A stretch of DNA of 6,669 bases from Deltaproteobacteria bacterium. Lineage in GTDB: Bacteria; Desulfobacterota; Binatia; UBA9968. The notes under the pieces are model-generated. The model saw only the letters and a program-made list of their open reading frames with translations. It made no database searches and was not told the DNA's origin. Position numbers and translations under genes: made by a program. Positions 5,688-6,669 of the stretch are shown piece by piece. The stretch is taken from the NCBI GenBank assembly GCA_023250495.1, contig JAHFAP010000179.1, forward strand, positions 1 through 6,669, written 5' to 3'. Numbering within the stretch: position 1 is the first letter of the stretch; every line of letters starts with the position of its first letter.

Positions 5688-6462
5688 GGCTTCTCCTCTC
5701 TGCTTTGTCTCCACACGCGCCGCACTGGGGATTTCTACGCACCTCGATGATCCGGAATTTGATCGTCTTGGCGTCGTAGGTCAGCATCCGGTCAACGAGC
5801 AAGTCTTCTTCCATTCCGGCGAGATATTTGATCGCTTCCGTCGCCTGTATTGAGCCGATGGTTCCTGCAATCGCTCCCAAAATCCCGGCCTGCTGGCAAT
5901 TCAGAATCTCTCCCGGCTGAGGGGGCTCTTGAAAGACGCAGCGGTAGCAGGCGCTCTTGCCGGGGATCACCGTCATGGTCTGGCCCTGAAAGCGCACGAT
6001 CCCGGCGTGAGAAAAGGGCTTGCCCAGATCCACCGCCGCGTCGTTGACCAGGAACTTGGTCGCGAAGTTGTCGCTTCCGTCAACGATGAAATCATAGGAA
6101 GCGAAGAGCTCCGGCGCGTTGTCCGCGCTCAGTCGCACCGGATACGCGCGGACCTCGACATCCGGATTGAGCTGGTTGAGTTTTTCTTTGGCCGAATCCA
6201 CTTTCTCGCGCCCTATGTCCAGGGTGGAGTGGAGAATCTGCCGCTGCAGGTTCGAGAGCTCCACGCGGTCGCTGTCCACGAGCCCGAGCGCGCCGATTCC
6301 GGCCGCGGCGAGATAGAAGGCCGCCGGACATCCCAGGCCGCCGGCGCCGACGACCAAGACTTTTCCTTGCCGCAAGCGGATCTGTCCCTTGCCGCCGAGA
6401 TCGGGGATCATGATCTGGCGGCTGTAGCGCTCGATCTGCTCCGGTGTGAGACGCGTGCTCAT
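5659..6462 (-). CDS. MoeB/ThiF-family E1-like adenylyltransferase for a sulfur carrier
   Basis: The 267-residue product activates the C-terminal glycine of a ubiquitin-like sulfur carrier as acyl-adenylate. The nucleotide-binding loop is GAGGLG (39-44), followed by D63, the NLQRQ motif (71-75), K87 and D131 in SDN. Zinc cysteines are the pair C172/C175 (CYRC) and C247/C250 (CGAC), and C189 in LNCQQAGILG matches the position of the catalytic or persulfide cysteine of relatives. No rhodanese domain is fused, and length is normal for MoeB. The start is ATG 6462 (MSTRLTPEQIERYSRQI, a typical family N-terminus). An in-frame GTG at 6519 would read through the terminator hairpin and is rejected. The ribosome site is poor (only GGG eight bases upstream), directly behind the terminator T-run. 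First gene of the operon, with its likely substrate, the carrier, two genes downstream. Confidence 0.92.
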   Translation of the reverse strand: MSTRLTPEQIERYSRQIMIPDLGGKGQIRLRQGKVLVVGAGGLGCPAAFYLAAAGIGALGLVDSDRVELSNLQRQILHSTLDIGREKVDSAKEKLNQLNPDVEVRAYPVRLSADNAPELFASYDFIVDGSDNFATKFLVNDAAVDLGKPFSHAGIVRFQGQTMTVIPGKSACYRCVFQEPPQPGEILNCQQAGILGAIAGTIGSIQATEAIKYLAGMEEDLLVDRMLTYDAKTIKFRIIEVRRNPQCGACGDKAERRSHEFRQRTEV

Positions 6463-6473
6463 CAGAAAAAACC

Positions 6474-6511
6474 CAAAAAAAAACCTCTTCTCATTGATAA
6501 GAAGAGGTTTT
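6474..6511 (-). terminator. Rho-independent terminator of the SAM riboswitch
   Basis: On the minus strand, 6511-6500 (AAAACCTCTTCT) pairs with 6491-6480 (AGAAGAGGTTTT), a perfect 12-base-pair stem with an 8-base loop. A T-run reaches to 6474, followed by GGG and five more Ts before the ATG at 6462. It is the off-state element of the riboswitch: termination here stops transcription 12 bases before the MoeB-like start. Confidence 0.9.
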
Positions 6512-6525
6512 ACCCTCACCTTATC
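6496..6525 (-). promoter_or_regulatory. Antiterminator helix of the SAM riboswitch
   Basis: The 3' strand of aptamer helix P1 (GATAAG, 6525-6520) can pair instead with CTTATC (6501-6496) inside the terminator. The helix continues through one G-T wobble and one T-T mismatch to GAGG (6517-6514) with CCTC (6507-6504), around a 6-base loop. It uses bases of both P1 and the terminator 5' arm, so the three structures exclude each other as expected for SAM-induced termination. Confidence 0.8.
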
Positions 6526-6635
6526 TCTCCCCCGTTTAACCGGGGGCTGGACTTAGCACCAGCGTTTCGTCGGATTGACGAAACCGGTTGCTGTGGCATC
6601 TAAGGGCCGGTCCCTCCGCCACTCTGGATAAGGTG
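6517..6635 (-). ncRNA. SAM-I (S-box) riboswitch aptamer
   Basis: The minus strand carries all hallmark parts of the S-box aptamer, in order. P1 is a perfect 9-base-pair closing helix (CACCTTATC at 6635-6627 with its complement at 6525-6517). The conserved core GGAGGGACCGGCCC is at 6617-6604. The P2 stem pairs GTGGC (6622-6618) with GCCAC (6597-6593), followed by GCAACC (6591-6586). The P3 hairpin has 8 base pairs (6584-6577 with 6571-6564). GGTGCTAA (6560-6553) follows, and the P4 hairpin pairs CCCCCG with CGGGGG (6546-6541, 6534-6529). By family knowledge, SAM binding stabilises P1 and favours the terminator, shutting the operon when SAM is plentiful. The promoter is probably beyond the right edge or in the last 34 bases; I see no convincing one. 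Confidence 0.95.
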
Positions 6636-6669
6636 TCCAGACGAAATTTACCAGCAAACATTAACGCAC

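Noticed and set aside
5929..6603. Plus-strand open frame (224 codons) over the MoeB-like gene and riboswitch
   Set aside because: It crosses the terminator and aptamer antisense and has no family character.

Overview
The window looks like bacterial chromosomal DNA of moderately high GC, densely packed with overlapping genes. The gene families (MJ0042-type zinc ribbon plus DUF3426 protein, RpoE-type sigma with a zinc-finger anti-sigma, SAM-I riboswitch, NIL-domain protein) suggest a deltaproteobacterial/Desulfobacterota-like or related uncultured lineage. That placement is inference from family content, not a phylogenetic result.

Left part (1-2672): a minus-strand gene runs off the left edge and encodes a membrane-anchored zinc-ribbon/DUF3426 protein. 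It diverges from a plus-strand three-gene unit: an ECF sigma factor with a TTG start, a zinc-binding membrane anti-sigma factor overlapping it by ATGA, and an exported protein of unknown function whose start lies 56 bases inside the anti-sigma gene. The divergent intergenic region carries a good sigma70-like promoter for the minus-strand gene.

Right part (2717-6669): a five-gene minus-strand operon converges on the ECF unit. In transcription order it encodes a MoeB/ThiF-type E1 enzyme, a threonine synthase-like PLP enzyme, a small MoaD/ThiS/CysO-type sulfur carrier, a CysM/CysK-type cysteine synthase, and a stand-alone NIL-domain protein. Its leader holds a complete SAM-I (S-box) riboswitch aptamer, a mutually exclusive antiterminator, and a rho-independent terminator ending just before the first start codon. 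A second, sigma70-like promoter candidate lies before the sulfur-carrier gene.

Together the right part reads as a SAM-repressed, protein-thiocarboxylate-based sulfur amino acid pathway. The E1 would activate the carrier C-terminus, the thiocarboxylated carrier would donate sulfur to the CysM-like enzyme (and possibly to a product of the ThrC-like enzyme), and the NIL protein may sense methionine or assist. Points worth attention are the sulfur carrier's blocked C-terminus (Gly-Gly-Ser), the absence of a JAMM peptidase in the window, and a threonine synthase homologue placed under SAM repression.
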